Notes under the pieces: model-generated
Told to the model about the DNA's origin: nothing
The model's database searches: none
Seen by the model: the letters and a program-made list of their open reading frames with translations, nothing else
Program-made: the position numbers and the translations under genes
Assembly (NCBI GenBank): GCA_949126835.1
Contig: OX421497.1
Location: forward strand, 18,534,409 to 18,598,408
Source: Anisus vortex
Taxonomy: Eukaryota > Mollusca > Gastropoda > Planorbidae
Direction of reading: 5' to 3'
DNA length: 64,000 bases
Shown: piece after piece, positions 38,870 to 50,424 of the stretch
How positions within the stretch are numbered: the stretch's first letter is position 1
How the letters are laid out: every line of letters begins with the position of its first letter

Positions 38870-41160
38870 TTAAGGGGTACCAGTCACTATCTCGAGAGGG
38901 ACAGGAAGAAAAGACCTACAGAATGACGTGTATGTTGTGGCGTTTTCGTCTTTGCTAATGGAAATTTGACATGCATGTATTAACACTCTTTTAGACATTT
39001 TATTAGTTTCAGAAAACAGTTTGAGGTCAAGTTCTACAACAGATGAAAGCAAAGTTAAAAAAGGAAGGAGTTAGGGACCTTCCAACAACTCGAGAAGAAT
39101 TTGTGAAAAAGGTAAATTGCTTATTCTTAACTTGTCTTAAATAGTTTTAATAAAGGCTTAATTGAAGTTAATAATGTATTCAATGTTTTCATTATTAAGC
39201 TTTTGTGTTTCAATTTTTTAGCTTTAATTTCAGGCTTAAGGGGTACCAGTCACCATCTCGAGAGGAACAGGAAGAAAAGACCTACAGAATGACGTGTATG
39301 TTGTGGCGTTTTCGTCTTTGCTAATGGAAATTTGACATGCATGTATTAACACTCTTTTAGACATTTTATTAGTTTCAGAAAACAGTTTGAGGTCAAGTTC
39401 TACAACAGATGAAAGCAAAGTTAAAAAAGGATGGAGTTAGGGACCTTCCAACAACTCGAGAAGAATTTGTAAAAAGGTAAATTGCTTATTCTTAACTTGT
39501 CTTAAATAGTTTTAATAAAGGCTTAATTAAAGTTAATAATGTATTCAATGTTTTCATTATTAAGCTTATGTGTTTCAATTTTTTAGCTTTAATTTCAGGC
39601 TTAAGGGGTACCAGTCACCATCTCGAGAGGGACAGGAAGAAAAGACCGACAGAATGACGTGTATGTTTATGGCGTTTTCGTCTTTGCTAATGGAAATTTG
39701 ACATGCATGTATTAACACTCTTTTAGACATTTTATTAGTTTCAGAAAACAGTTTGAGGTCAAGTTCTACAACAGATGAAAGCAAAGTTAAAAAAGGAAGG
39801 AGTTAGGGACCTTCCAACAACGCGAGAAGAATTTGTGAAAAAGGTAAATTGCTTTTTCTGAACTTATCTTAATAAGTTTTAAATAAGGCTTAATAAAAGC
39901 TAATAATGTATACAATGTTTTCATTATTATGTGTTTCAATTTTTTAGCTTTAATTTCAGGCTTAAGGGGTACCAATCACTATCTCGAGAGGGACAGGAAG
40001 AAAAGACCTACAGAATGACGTGTATGTTGTGACGTTGTCGTGTTCGCTAATGGAAATTTGACATGCATGTATTAACACTCTTTTAGACATTTTTTTAGTT
40101 TCAGAAAACTGTTTGAGGTCAAGTTCTACAACAGATAAAAGCAAAGTTAAAAAAGGAAGGAGTTAGTGCCCTTGCAACAACTCATGAAGAATTTGTGTAA
40201 AAGGTAAATTGCTTTTTCTAAACTTATCTTAAATAGTTTTAATTAAGGCTTAATTAAAGTTAATAATGTATTCAATGTTTTCATTGTTATGTGTTACTAT
40301 TTTTTTAGCTTTAATTTCAGGCTTAAGCCGTACCAGTCACTATCTCGAGAGGGACAGGAAGAAAAGACTTACAGAATGATGTGTATGTTGTGGCGTTTTC
40401 GTCTTTGCTAATGGAAATTTGACATGCATGTATTAACACTCTTTTAGACATTTTATTAGTTTCAGAAAACAGTTTGAGGTCAAGTTCTACAACAGATGAA
40501 AGCAAAGTTAAAAAAGGAAGGAGTTAGGGCCCTTGCAACAACTCGAGAAGAATTTGTGAAAAAGGTAAATTGCTTATTCTTAACTTGTCTTAAATAGTTT
40601 TAATTAAGGCTTAATTAAAGTTAATAATGTATTCAATGTTTTCATTATTATGTGTTTCTATTTCAGGCTTAAGGGGTACCAGTCACCATCTCGAGAGGGA
40701 CAGAAAGAAAAGACCTACAGAATGACGTGTATTTTGTAGCTTTTTTGTGTTTACTAATGGAAATTCGGCATGCATGTATTAACATTCTTTTAGACATTTT
40801 TTTAGTTTCAGAAAATAGTTAAAGGTTAAGTTCTACAGCAGATGAAAGTGAACTTAAAAAAGGAAGGAGTTAGGGCTCTTGCAACAACTCGAGAAGAATT
40901 TGTGAAAAAGGTAAATTGCTTTTTCTAAACTTATCTTAAATAGTTTTAAATAAGGCTTAATAAAAGTTAATAATGTATTCAATGTTTTCATTATTATGTG
41001 TTTCATTTTTTTAGCTTTAATTTCAGGCTTAAGGGGTACCAGTTACTATCTCGAGAGGGACAGGAAGAAAAGACCTACAGAATGACGTGTATGTTGTGGC
41101 GTTTTCGTCTTTGCTAATGGAAATTTGACATGCATGTATTAACACTCTTTTAGACATTTT
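38870..41160 (+). repeat. Higher-order duplication in the array, 3,570-bp offset, copy 2
   Basis: Partner of 35,300-37,590 carrying the same rare variants, which makes it a recent block duplication or an assembly duplicate. Confidence 0.85.
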
Positions 41161-44100
41161 TTTAGTTTCAGAAAACAGTTTGAGGTCAAGTTCTACAACA
41201 GATAAAAGCAAAGTTCAAAAAGGAAGGAGTTAGTGCCCTTGCAACAACTCAAGAAGAATTTGTGAAAAAGGTAAATTGCTTTTTCTAAACTTATCTTAAA
41301 TAGTTTTAATAAAGGCCTAATTAAAGTTAATAATGTATTCAATGTTTTCATTGTTATGTGTTACTATTTTTTTAGCTTTAATTTCAGGCTTAAGGGGTAC
41401 CAGTCACCATCTGGAGAGGGACAGAAAGAAAAGACCTACAGAATGACGTGTATTTTGTAGCTTTTTTGTGTTTACTAATGGAAATTCGGCATGCATGTAT
41501 TAACATTCTTTTAGACATTTGTTTAGTTTCAGAAAATAGTTAAAGGTTAAGTTCTACAACAGATGAAAGCAAAGTTAAAAAAGGAAGGAGTTAGGGCCCT
41601 TGCAACAACTCGAGAAGAATTTGTGAAAAAGGTAAATTGCTTATTCTTAACTTGTCTTAAATAGTTTTAATTAAGGCGTAATTAAAGTTAATAATGTATT
41701 CAATGTTTTCATTATTATGTGTTTCTATTTCAGGCTTAAGGGGTACCAGTCACCATCTCGAGAGGGACAGAAAGAAAAGACCTACAGAATGACGTGTATT
41801 TTGTAGCTTTTTTGTGTTTACTAATGGAAATTCGGCATGCATGTATTAACATTCTTTTAGACATTTGTTTAGTTTCAGAAAATAGTTAAAGGTTAAGTTC
41901 TACAACAGATGAAAGCAAAGTTAAAAAAGGAAGGAGTTAGGGCCCTTGCAACAACTCGAGAAGAATTTGTGAAAAAGGTAAATTGCTTTTTCTAAACTTA
42001 TCTTAAATAGTTTTAATTAAAGCTTAAAAAAAGTTAATAATGTATTCAATGTTTTCATTATTATGTGTTTCATTTTTTTAGCTTTAATTTCAGGCTTAAG
42101 GGGTACCAGTCACCATCTTGAGAGGGACAGTAAGAAAAGACCTACAGAATGACGTGTATGTTGTGGCGTTGTCGTGTTCGCTAATGGAAATTTGACATGC
42201 ATGTATTAACACTCTTTTAGACATTTTTTTAGTTTCAGAAAACTGTTTGAGGTTAATTTCTACAACAGATGAAAGCAAAGTTAAAAAAGGAAGGAGTTAG
42301 GGACCTTCCAACAACTCGAGAAGAATTTGTGAAAAAGGTAAATTGCTTATTCTTAACTTGTCTTAAATAGTTTTAATTAAGGCTTAATTAAAGTTAATAA
42401 TGTATTCAATGTTTTCATTATTATGTGTTTCTATATTTTTAGCTTTAATTTCAGGCTTAAGGGGTACCAGTCACCATCTCGAGAGGGACAGAAAGAAAAG
42501 ACCTACAGAATGACGTGTATTTTGTAGCTTTTTTTTGTTTACTAATAGAAATTCGGCATGCATGTATTAACATTCTTTTAGACATTTTTTTAGTTTCAGA
42601 AAACTGTTTGAGGTTAAGTTCTACAACAGATGAAAGCAAAGTTAAAAAAGGAAGGAGTTAGGGCCCTTGCAACAACTCGAGAAGAATTTGTGAGAAAGGT
42701 AAATCGCTTTTTCTAAACTTATCTTAAATAGTTTTAAATAAGGCTTAATAAAAGTTAATAATGTATTCTATGTTTTCATTATTATGTGTTTCAATTTTTT
42801 AGCTTTAATTTCAGGCTTAAGGGGTACCAGTCACTATCTCGAGCGAGACCGGAAGAAAAGACCTACAGAATGACGTGTATGTTGCGGCGTTTTCGTCTTT
42901 GCTAATGGAAATTTGACATGCATGTATTAACACTCTTTTAGACATTTTATTAGTTTCAGAAAACAGTTTGAGGTCAAGTTCTACAACAGATGAAAGCAAA
43001 GTTAAAAAAGGAAGGAGTTAGGGACCTTCCAACAACTCGAGAAGAATTTGTGAAAAAGGTAAATTGCTTATTCCTAACTTATTTCAAAAAGTTTTAATTA
43101 AAGCTTAATAAAAGTTAATAATGTATTCAATGTTTTCATTATTATGTGTTTCAATTTTTTAGCTTTAATTTCAGGCTTAAGGGGTACCAGTCACTATCTC
43201 GAGAGGGACAGGAAGACAAGACCTACAGAATGACGTGTATTTTGTAGCGTTTTTGTGTTCACTAATGGAAATTCTGCATGCATGTATTAACATTCTTTTA
43301 AACATTTTATTAGTTTCAGAAAACAGTTTGAGGTCAAGTTCTACAACAGATGAAAGCAAAGTTAAAAAAGGAAGGAGTTAGGGACCTTCCAACAACTCGA
43401 GAAGAATTTGTGAAAAAGGTAAATTGCTTTTTCTAAACTTATCTAACATAGTTTTAATTAAGGCTTAATAAAAGTTAATAATGTATTCAATGTTTTCATT
43501 GTTATGTGTTACTATTTTTTTAGCTTTAATTTCAGGCTTAAGCGGTACCAGTCACTATCTCGAGAGGGACAGGAAGAAAAGACTTACAGAATGATGTGTA
43601 TGTTGTAGCGTTTTCGTCTTTGCTAATGGAAATTTGACATGCATGTATTAACACTCTTTTAGACATTTTATTAGTTTCAGAAAACAGTTTGAGGTCAAGT
43701 TCTACAACAGATGAAAGCAAAGTTAAAAAAGGAAGGAGTTAGGGCCCTTGCAACAACTTGAGAAGAATTTGTGAAAAAGGTAAATTGCTTTTTCTTAACT
43801 TATTTCAAAAAGTTTTAATTAAAGCTTAATAAAAGTTAATAATGTATTCAATGTTTTCATTATTATGTGTTTCTATATTTTTAGCTTTAATTTCAGGCTT
43901 AAGGGGTACTAGTCACCATCTCGAGAGGGACAGAAAGAAAAGACCTACAGAATGACGTGTATTTTGTAGCTTTTTTGTGTTTACTAATGGAAATTCGGCA
44001 TGCATGTATTAACATTCTTTTAGACATTTTTTTAGTTTCAGAAAATAGTTTTAAGGTCAAGTTTTACAACAGATGAAAGTGAAGTTAAAAAGGAAGGAGT

Positions 44101-45326
44101 TAGGGCCCTTGCAACAACTTGAGAAGAATTTGTGAAAAAGGTAAATTGCTTTTTCTAAACTTATCTTAAATAGTTTTAAATAAGGCTTAATAAAAGTTAA
44201 TAATGTATTCAATGTTTTCATTATTATGCGTTTCATTTTTTTAGCTTTAATTTCAGGCTTAAGGGGTACCGGTCACTATCTCGAGAGGGACAGGAAGAAA
44301 AGACCTACAGAATGACGTGTATGTTGTGGCGTTTTCGTCTTTGGTAATGGAAATTTGACATGCATGTATTAACACTCTTTTAGACATTTTATTAGTTTCA
44401 GAAAACAGTTTGAGGTCAAGTTCTACAACAGATGAAAGCAAAGTTAAAAAAGGAAGGAGTTAGGGTCCATGCTACAACTCGAGAAGAATTTGTGAAAAAG
44501 CTAAATTGCTTTTTCTTAACTTATTTCAAAAAGTTTTAATTAAAGCTTAACAAAAGTAATTATGTATTCAATGTTTTCATTATTCTGTGTTACTATTTTT
44601 TTAGCTTTAATTTCAGGTTTAAGGGGTACCAGTCACCATCTTGAGAGGGACAGGAAGAAAAGACCTACAGAATGACGTGTATGTTGTGGCGTTTTCGTCT
44701 TTGCTAATGGAAATTTGACATGCATGTATTAACACTCTTTTAGACATTTTATTAGTTTTTGAAAACAGTTTGAGGTCAAGTTCTACAACAGATGAAAGCA
44801 AAGTTAAAAAAGGAAGGAGTTAGGGCCCTTGCAACAACTCGAGAAGAATTTGTGAAAAAGGTAAATTGCTTATTTTTAACTTGTCTTAAATAGTTTTAAA
44901 TAAGGCTTAATTAAAGTTAATAATGTATTCAATGTTTTCATTATTAAGCTTATGTGTTTCAATTTTTTAGCTTTAATTTCAGGCTTAAGGGGTACCAGTC
45001 ACTATCTCGAGAGGGACAGGAAGAAAAGACCTACAGAATGACGTGTATGTTGTGGCGTTTTCGTCTTTGCTAATGGAAATTTGACATGCATGTATTAACA
45101 CTCTTTTAGACATTTTATTAGTTTCAGAAAACAGTTTGATGTCAAGTTCTACAACAGATGAAAGCAAAGTTAAAAAAGGAAGGAGTTAGGGCCCTTGCAA
45201 CAACTCGAGAAGAATTTGTGAAAAAGGTAAATTGCTTTTTCTTAACTTATTTTAAATAGTTTTAATTAAGGCTTAATGAAAGTTAATAATTTATTCAATG
45301 TTTTCATTGTTATGTGTTACTAATTT

Positions 45327-45616
45327 AATATTCATTTCTTAAAAGGAAAGTATAAGAAAAATTTTGATTTCGCGTTAAAAATGCCTGTGCAACTTTTTAT
45401 ACTTTTTCGCCGCAAAGCTAGAAAAAAAAATTATGCGCTAAGATTATTTTTAGAACAATTTATACGGAGTAAGGAGATATTTTTGAGATTTGCGACACAT
45501 ATTTTTCTGTGCGTTTCGTTTGCAGTAGTCAATCAATTATTTAATTACATGATGGTAAACTTAGTTTGCAAATAAAAGGAGTATAATAAAAACTTCGTTT
45601 TTATGGTTTTCTTGTT
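45327..45616 (+). repeat. Dispersed about 290-bp repeat, copy 1
   Basis: Starts AATATTCATTTCTTAAAAGG and ends TATGGTTTTCTTGTT. It lies directly after the last 360-bp unit. The second copy is at 52,819-53,070. A 64-codon frame (45,381-45,575, starting MPVQLFILF) is open here, but in copy 2 it is interrupted by indels, so it is probably not a conserved gene. AATAAA lies near the end. No terminal inverted repeats or target-site duplications are evident, and the family is unknown. Confidence 0.7.
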
Positions 45617-45829
45617 TCTTGTTTAATATTATTAGATATACATAGTAACTGTCTTATTTTTTACTCACATTGTTGTGTTGCATTAAGAGATAACATTGTG
45701 ACATGATCTGCTCATTGTTAAAGTGCAGCTAAGCTATTCTTGAATGATGTTTGGATTTTAGCACAGTGCTTTGATAAAACTTGGTATTAGGTACAGTGGA
45801 TTTATAGTTGTCATACTCTATATTCAGGG

Positions 45830-46385
45830 GGTGTTGTAGTTCTGTTGCGATGGTGTGTGGTCCACTTGATTTGAGGTGGTTTGTAGAACTCTTCAATTGA
45901 GGTTGAGGTGGTCTTTTGTTCTCTTCATTTGTTGAGGTTTGTGATATTCTTGGGTTGGTTCGTGGTGCTCTTGAGGTTGATTGTGGTGGTTGTTCTGTAC
46001 TCTTGTGGTGGTTTGATGTTCTCTTATGGTGGTTTGATGTTCTCTTGTGATGGTTTGATGTTCTCTTGTGGTGGTTTAATGTTCTTTTGTGGTGGTTTGA
46101 TGTTCTCTTGTGGTGGTTTGATGTTCTCTTGTGGTGGTTTGATATTCTCTTGTGGTGGTTTGTGGAATTGGGTTGGTTTGTGGTGCTCTTCGCTTGCTCT
46201 TATTTTTGGTGAGCTTGTGGTGATTTGTGGTACTATTGTTGTGGTTTGTTTATTTCTTGATATTGTTTGTGGTTCTTTTGTGGTGGTTGTTCTGTACTCT
46301 TGTAGTTGTAGTGGTTGTCTGTGCTCTTGAGGTTGTTTGTTGATTGTTTGTGATTTGGGTTGATTTATGGTGCTCTTGTGTTAGT
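45830..46385 (+). repeat. G/T-rich degenerate 21-bp repeats
   Basis: Imperfect copies of GGTTTGATGTTCTCTTGTGGT are clearest at 45,995-46,160. This looks like the ancestral monomer of the 42-bp array that follows. The strand is almost free of A and C apart from CTC and a few others. Confidence 0.75.
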
Positions 46386-47788
46386 TTGTGGTGCTCTTGT
46401 GGTGGGTTGTCATACTCTTGAGGTTGTTTGTGGTACTCTTGTGGTGGGTTGTCATACTCTTGAGGTTGTTTGTGGTACTCTTGTGGTGGGTTGTCATACT
46501 CTTGAGGTTGTTTGTGGTTCTCTTGTGGTGGGTTGTCATACTCTTGAGGTTGTTTGTGGTACTCTTATATAGGGTTGTCATACTCTTGTGGTTGTTTGTA
46601 GTACTCTTGTGGTGGGTTGTCATACTCTTGAGGTTGTTTGTGGTACTCTTGTGGTGGGTTGTCACACTTGAGGTTGTTTGTAGTACTCTTGTGGTGGGTT
46701 GTCATACTCTTGAGGTTGTTTGTAGTACTCTTGTGGTGGGTTGTCATACTCTTGAGGTTGTTTGTGGTACTCTTATGGTGGGTTGTCATACTCTTGAGGT
46801 TGTTTGTAGTACTCTTGTGGTGGGTTGTCATACTCTTGAGGTTGTTTGTGGTTCTCTTGTGGTGGGTTGTCATACTCTTGAGGTTGTTTGTGGTACTCTT
46901 ATGGTGGGTTGTCATACTCTTGAGGTTGTTTGTGGTACTCTTATGGTGGGTTGTCATACTCTTGAGGTTGTTTGTGGTACTCTTATGGTGGGTTGTCATA
47001 CTCTTGAGGTTGTTTGTGGTTCTCTTGTGGTGGGTTGTCATACTCTTGAGGTTGTTTGTGGTTCTCTTGTGGTGGGTTGTCATACTCTTGAGGTTGTTTG
47101 TGGTACTCTTATGGTGGGTTGTCATACTCTTGAGGTTGTTTGTGGTACTCTTGTGGTGGGTTGTCATACTCTTGAGGTTGTTTGTGGTACTCTTATGGTG
47201 GGTTTTCATACTCTTGAGGTTGTTTGTGGTTCTCTTGTGGTGGGTTGTCATACTCTTGAGGTTGTTTGTGGTTCTCTTGTGGTGGGTTGTCATACTCTTG
47301 AGGTTGTTTGTGGTACTCTTATGGTGGGTTGTCATACTCTTGAGGTTGTTTGTGGTACTCTTGTGGTGGGTTGTCATACTCTTGAGGTTGTTTGTGGTTC
47401 TCTTGTGGTGGGTTGTCATACTCTTGAGGTTGTTTGTGGTACTCTTATGGTGGGTTGTCATACTCTTGAGGTTGTTTGTGGTACTCTTATGGTGGGTTGT
47501 CATACTCTTGAGGTTGTTTGTGGTTCTCTTGTGGTGGGTTGTCATACTCTTGAGGTTGTTTGTGGTTCTCTTGTGGTGGGTTGTCATACTCTTGAGGTTG
47601 TTTGTGGTACTCTTATGGTGGGTTGTCATACTCTTGAGGTTGTTTGTGGTACTCTTGTGGTGGGTTGTCATACTCTTGAGGTTGTTTGTGGTACTCTTAT
47701 GGTGGGTTGTCATACTCTTGAGGTTGTTTGTAGTACTCTTGTGGTGGGTTGTCATACTCTTGAGGTTGTTTGTGGTACTCTTGTGGTG
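46386..47788 (+). repeat. 42-bp G/T-rich minisatellite, about 33 units
   Basis: The unit combines CATACTCTTGAGGTTGTTTG with TGGTACTCTTGTGGTGGGTTGT. 42 is a multiple of 3 and the unit lacks stops in several frames. Long open frames therefore exist in two plus frames (one across 46,388-47,887, another across 46,638-47,798) and one minus frame (46,565-47,755), with 14-residue periods such as VVGCHTLEVVCGTL and MTTHHKSTTNNLKS. These are products of the repeat and not credible proteins. Variants (TTCTC against TACTC, TTATGG against TTGTGG) recur in blocks, a higher-order pattern. Confidence 0.92.
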
Positions 47789-47889
47789 GTATTTCTGAAC
47801 TCTATAGTGGTGGCTTGTGGTGCTCTTTATTCATTTTTTTTCTTATATACTCTTGGTTTATGGTGGTTTGTTTTAATCATGTGGTAACT

Positions 47890-48715
47890 TGGTATTTACC
47901 TACAATAATAATTTAAATATTATATTTTAATTATAAGTTCAACTCCTGTTATAAATATATAGTATGAAATTGAACCTTGCATTATTCAAAACACAGTATG
48001 GAGATAAAGCTCATCATATCATATAGTTCTGGTCAATTGTGAATCTGCTTAATACTTAGTTATATACCAAATAAATATTTTTGTAATTAAAAATATTCAT
48101 TCTTTATAAATGTTTAATCAGTGTATTGTATTATCAAATTAGATGTAGGATTTTCACTGCTGCTTTCATTGAGAGAGTGGGCTGTCGTGGCAAAAAACTT
48201 GAGAGCATGTGACTGAGGTTGTATAATTATAGCACATTACAATTTTTTTTCCGCAGGATACGTATGGTGATGGCCGCTAGCCTCGTGCATTAGTGTAGAT
48301 CTACAACCATGTGTGGTGATGGCCATATATATATATATCCTAACTACCTAGTGGTATTATACTTGAAATTTGAAGAAAATTTGACATAGCCATTAAATGT
48401 AACAATTCAAATAATATATAAAAAATGATTAATGATTTTATATTCATTTCCACTAATGTTGTTTGGTGTTTTATTTCATTAGATAAAGTATTTGGTAAAC
48501 AAGTGCTAGTGTAACTCTGTGTTTGTATGTGTATTAGATAATAGAAAATTTTGTTTTATTTACTTCATACAGCAGCTTGTCTCAGTAAACTCATTTTCAT
48601 TTCAAGCATGTTTAAAACTTTCAAGTTAAACTATTAATACTGCTATAGATAATGTGATGAAAGTTGTGATATTTATATAAGTCTATACAAGTTTTAACAT
48701 ATATTTTTTAATCAA
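47890..48715. other. AT-rich stretch without a recognisable gene
   Basis: Contains only a short run of TA repeats near 48,326-48,340 next to two GGTGATGGCC words (48,266 and 48,316). No reading frame of note. Confidence 0.5.
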
Positions 48716-48718
48716 CAG

Positions 48719-48772
48719 AACAGAGTCATGAGATGCAGCAAAGAGAGTTGAGTCTTGTATTTATGAAAAAAG
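48719..48772 (+). other. Candidate small exon downstream of the array
   Basis: A 54-nt segment between acceptor-like TTTTTTAATCAACAG and donor-like AAAAAAGGTAAAAT. One frame, entered with one carried base, is open and reads QSHEMQQRELSLVFMKK. Its end resembles the end of exon-like segment B (..EEFVKK before the donor). This fits a plus-strand transcript passing through the array, but the phases from the last array unit do not join into an open frame. Low confidence. Confidence 0.25.
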
Positions 48773-49330
48773 GTAAAATTGTTTTTATGTTCTTTCTACA
48801 ATACTTTTTTCTTTCTTAATATATTTATTTTATTACTTTTAAATCAAAGTTTTTAAAATTATATTGTACATAAATGATTGTGTTTAAACACTCTATTAAA
48901 TGCTTTTTTTGCTTTTCTCCCATGAAGTGAAAACTCACTGACCTATGTATGAGTTGTCTCTCTTTAAAAAAGTTCGAGTCATGAAAGGTAAAGTGTGTTT
49001 TAATTAATGACATACTATTTGTTTAATATTTTCAAAGTTAATTTTCAGCTGCAAGTAATTCTTTGCCATCCATTATCTTATTCATTACAGATGTGCCAAT
49101 ATTATATGATACTATTCTTAACTGTGTTTTAATTCTTTCATTCATTTCAATAAAGTTGTAAATAATGTAGTGTGATTTCTTCACAAGGCAACCCATTCCA
49201 TGCCTGAAAAATTCTCAGGGAGAAAATGAAGAATTTTGCTCTGAATAGATATAAATTGAGTGTTTTTCTTTGTGTGTTTCAATTTTAGCTTTGATATTTT
49301 TATATAATATTTTTGACAGTCACTTGTATT

Positions 49331-50115
49331 TATATACAGTACATACTTGCATATAAGTAGCACCGCTGGATAAGTTGCATCCTTAGTTTAGGATTATTTT
49401 TCTTATATGTTGTCCGCATATAAGTTGCACCCTTACTTTTAGGAAGTAACTGCCTTTTAACTTTTAAAAAAGTCAGACCTTTTAAACATAAAAGTTACTA
49501 AATATTCACCCTAATTTAGAAATTTCCTGGAAAAATTGTTTCAGTCATGCATAATGCAAACATAATCAAACAAAGGCAGCGTTACAGCATTTTATTTATT
49601 TTTAACCACCAATCAATACAGCCATTAGTCATGGGAAAGTTTTTTGTAAGGCATCTGTACCTACTCAAGTTCCTATATTATAGGCCTAGGGAATTACACA
49701 TTTACGATACTTTCCATATTGTAATTTGCATTCAATAAGCCTACCAAAACTACGCATTAAGCTTACACTATGCTTTGGCAATACAAAATCAGTCCAAAAC
49801 TTCAAAAGAAAAGGGGTTGGGGGGTCTGAGAAACCAATAATAATTGTCTATTTTAATTTCAGTTATATAAAGATATAAGAAAAAGATAGTATATATCTAC
49901 ACCTATGAAAGTTTTCTAAATGTGACATGTAGGCCTAAGCAATAGCATAGTAATACTACATCACTACAATCAACAATATGGGTGATGTAGGAAACTTAAT
50001 GACAGAGTAGAGATTTTTTTTAACTTTTCAAAAACCTTGTAGTCGCTCTCCTACTTTATAGTAGAAACGTTTGGTTTTAAAAGTGTGACTTATATGCGAG
50101 TATATACAGTATATA
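49331..50115. mobile_element. TIR DNA element (MITE-like, about 785 bp)
   Basis: The left end reads TATATACAGTACATACTTGC then ATATAAGT. The right end, reverse-complemented, reads TATATACTGTATATACTCGC then ATATAAGT, matching over about 33 bp with a few differences. Internal sequence near the left repeats the GCATATAAGTTGCACC motif once more. There is no transposase-like frame, so the element is non-autonomous. A TA target duplication is possible but cannot be separated from the TA-rich ends. Confidence 0.7.
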
Positions 50116-50161
50116 TTGTATAACATGTATTTGTAAATTATTCAATTTTTTTTTCTTTCAG

Positions 50162-50272
50162 AGATTTCCAAACTGTGTGCTAATGGATTCTAGGCAATGG
50201 ACAAACAAAGATTCTAGACAAGAAATATTTCAATATTCATCAAATTGGCAACAGAAGAAAACATATTTGTAA
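50162..50272 (+). other. Candidate terminal exon (36 codons to a stop)
   Basis: A strong acceptor-like TTTTTTTTTCTTTCAG is followed directly by an open phase-0 frame starting RFPNCVLMDSRQWTNKDSRQ and ending KKTYL at TAA. Joined from the 54-nt segment at 48,719 (one carried base), it would instead read EISKLCANGF and stop. AATAAA lies 140 nt downstream. No domain is recognised. It is plausible as the 3' end of a plus-strand gene but unproven. Confidence 0.3.
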
Positions 50273-50414
50273 GAATTAGGAATGTACAATATAGTGCACA
50301 GCCTACAATGAGAAACCCAAAGACTCATAATTTATATGTCTAAGGAAAGGCCAAAAGTGAAGATAAAATGCTGATATTTCAAGACTGGACAAACTGTGCT
50401 TTAAGCATTTAAAA

Positions 50415-50420
50415 AATAAA
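50415..50420 (+). promoter_or_regulatory. Possible polyadenylation signal AATAAA
   Basis: Sits about 140 nt after the candidate terminal exon's stop codon. In such AT-rich DNA it may be chance. Confidence 0.25.
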
Positions 50421-50424
50421 AAAA

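Larger units (their letters stand above)
24715..45322 (+). repeat. Large array of about 57 exon-intron-like 360-bp units
   Basis: Units of about 346, 360 or 366 bp run head to tail. In plus orientation each contains acceptor-like TTTAGCTTTAATTTCAG; a 62-nt segment starting GCTTAAGGGGTACCAG; donor-like GTATGT (GTATTT in one unit class); an intron-like stretch with CTAATGGAAAT; acceptor-like TTTTTAGTTTCAG; a 99-nt segment; then donor-like AAAAAGGTAAATTGC. The length classes come from the second intron: a 14-nt loss of the TTTTTAGCTTTAA stretch gives 346, and a 6-nt AAGCTT-containing gain gives 366. The first frame of the 99-nt segment has a stop at codon 4 or nearby in almost every unit. The later 69 nt from ATG (MKAKLKKEGVRAL... 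to EEFVKK) are usually open. Whether the array is transcribed is not visible from sequence. Confidence 0.92.

Noticed and set aside
24841..45167. About 45 antisense open frames of about 60 codons in the 360-bp units (ending ..VTGTP), which look like a conserved protein family
   Set aside because: They start at a non-ATG codon, run across sense-strand splice-like signals, and are alike only because the DNA units are alike. No domain features or minus-strand gene signals are seen.
46388..47887. Long open frames (up to about 500 codons) in the 42-bp minisatellite on both strands
   Set aside because: The unit length is a multiple of 3 and lacks stops in several frames, so three overlapping long frames appear together. 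This is a property of the repeat, not evidence for a gene.
48945..48990. A further exon-like segment before AAAGGTAAAGTG
   Set aside because: All three frames contain a stop within the possible segment and the acceptor is weak.
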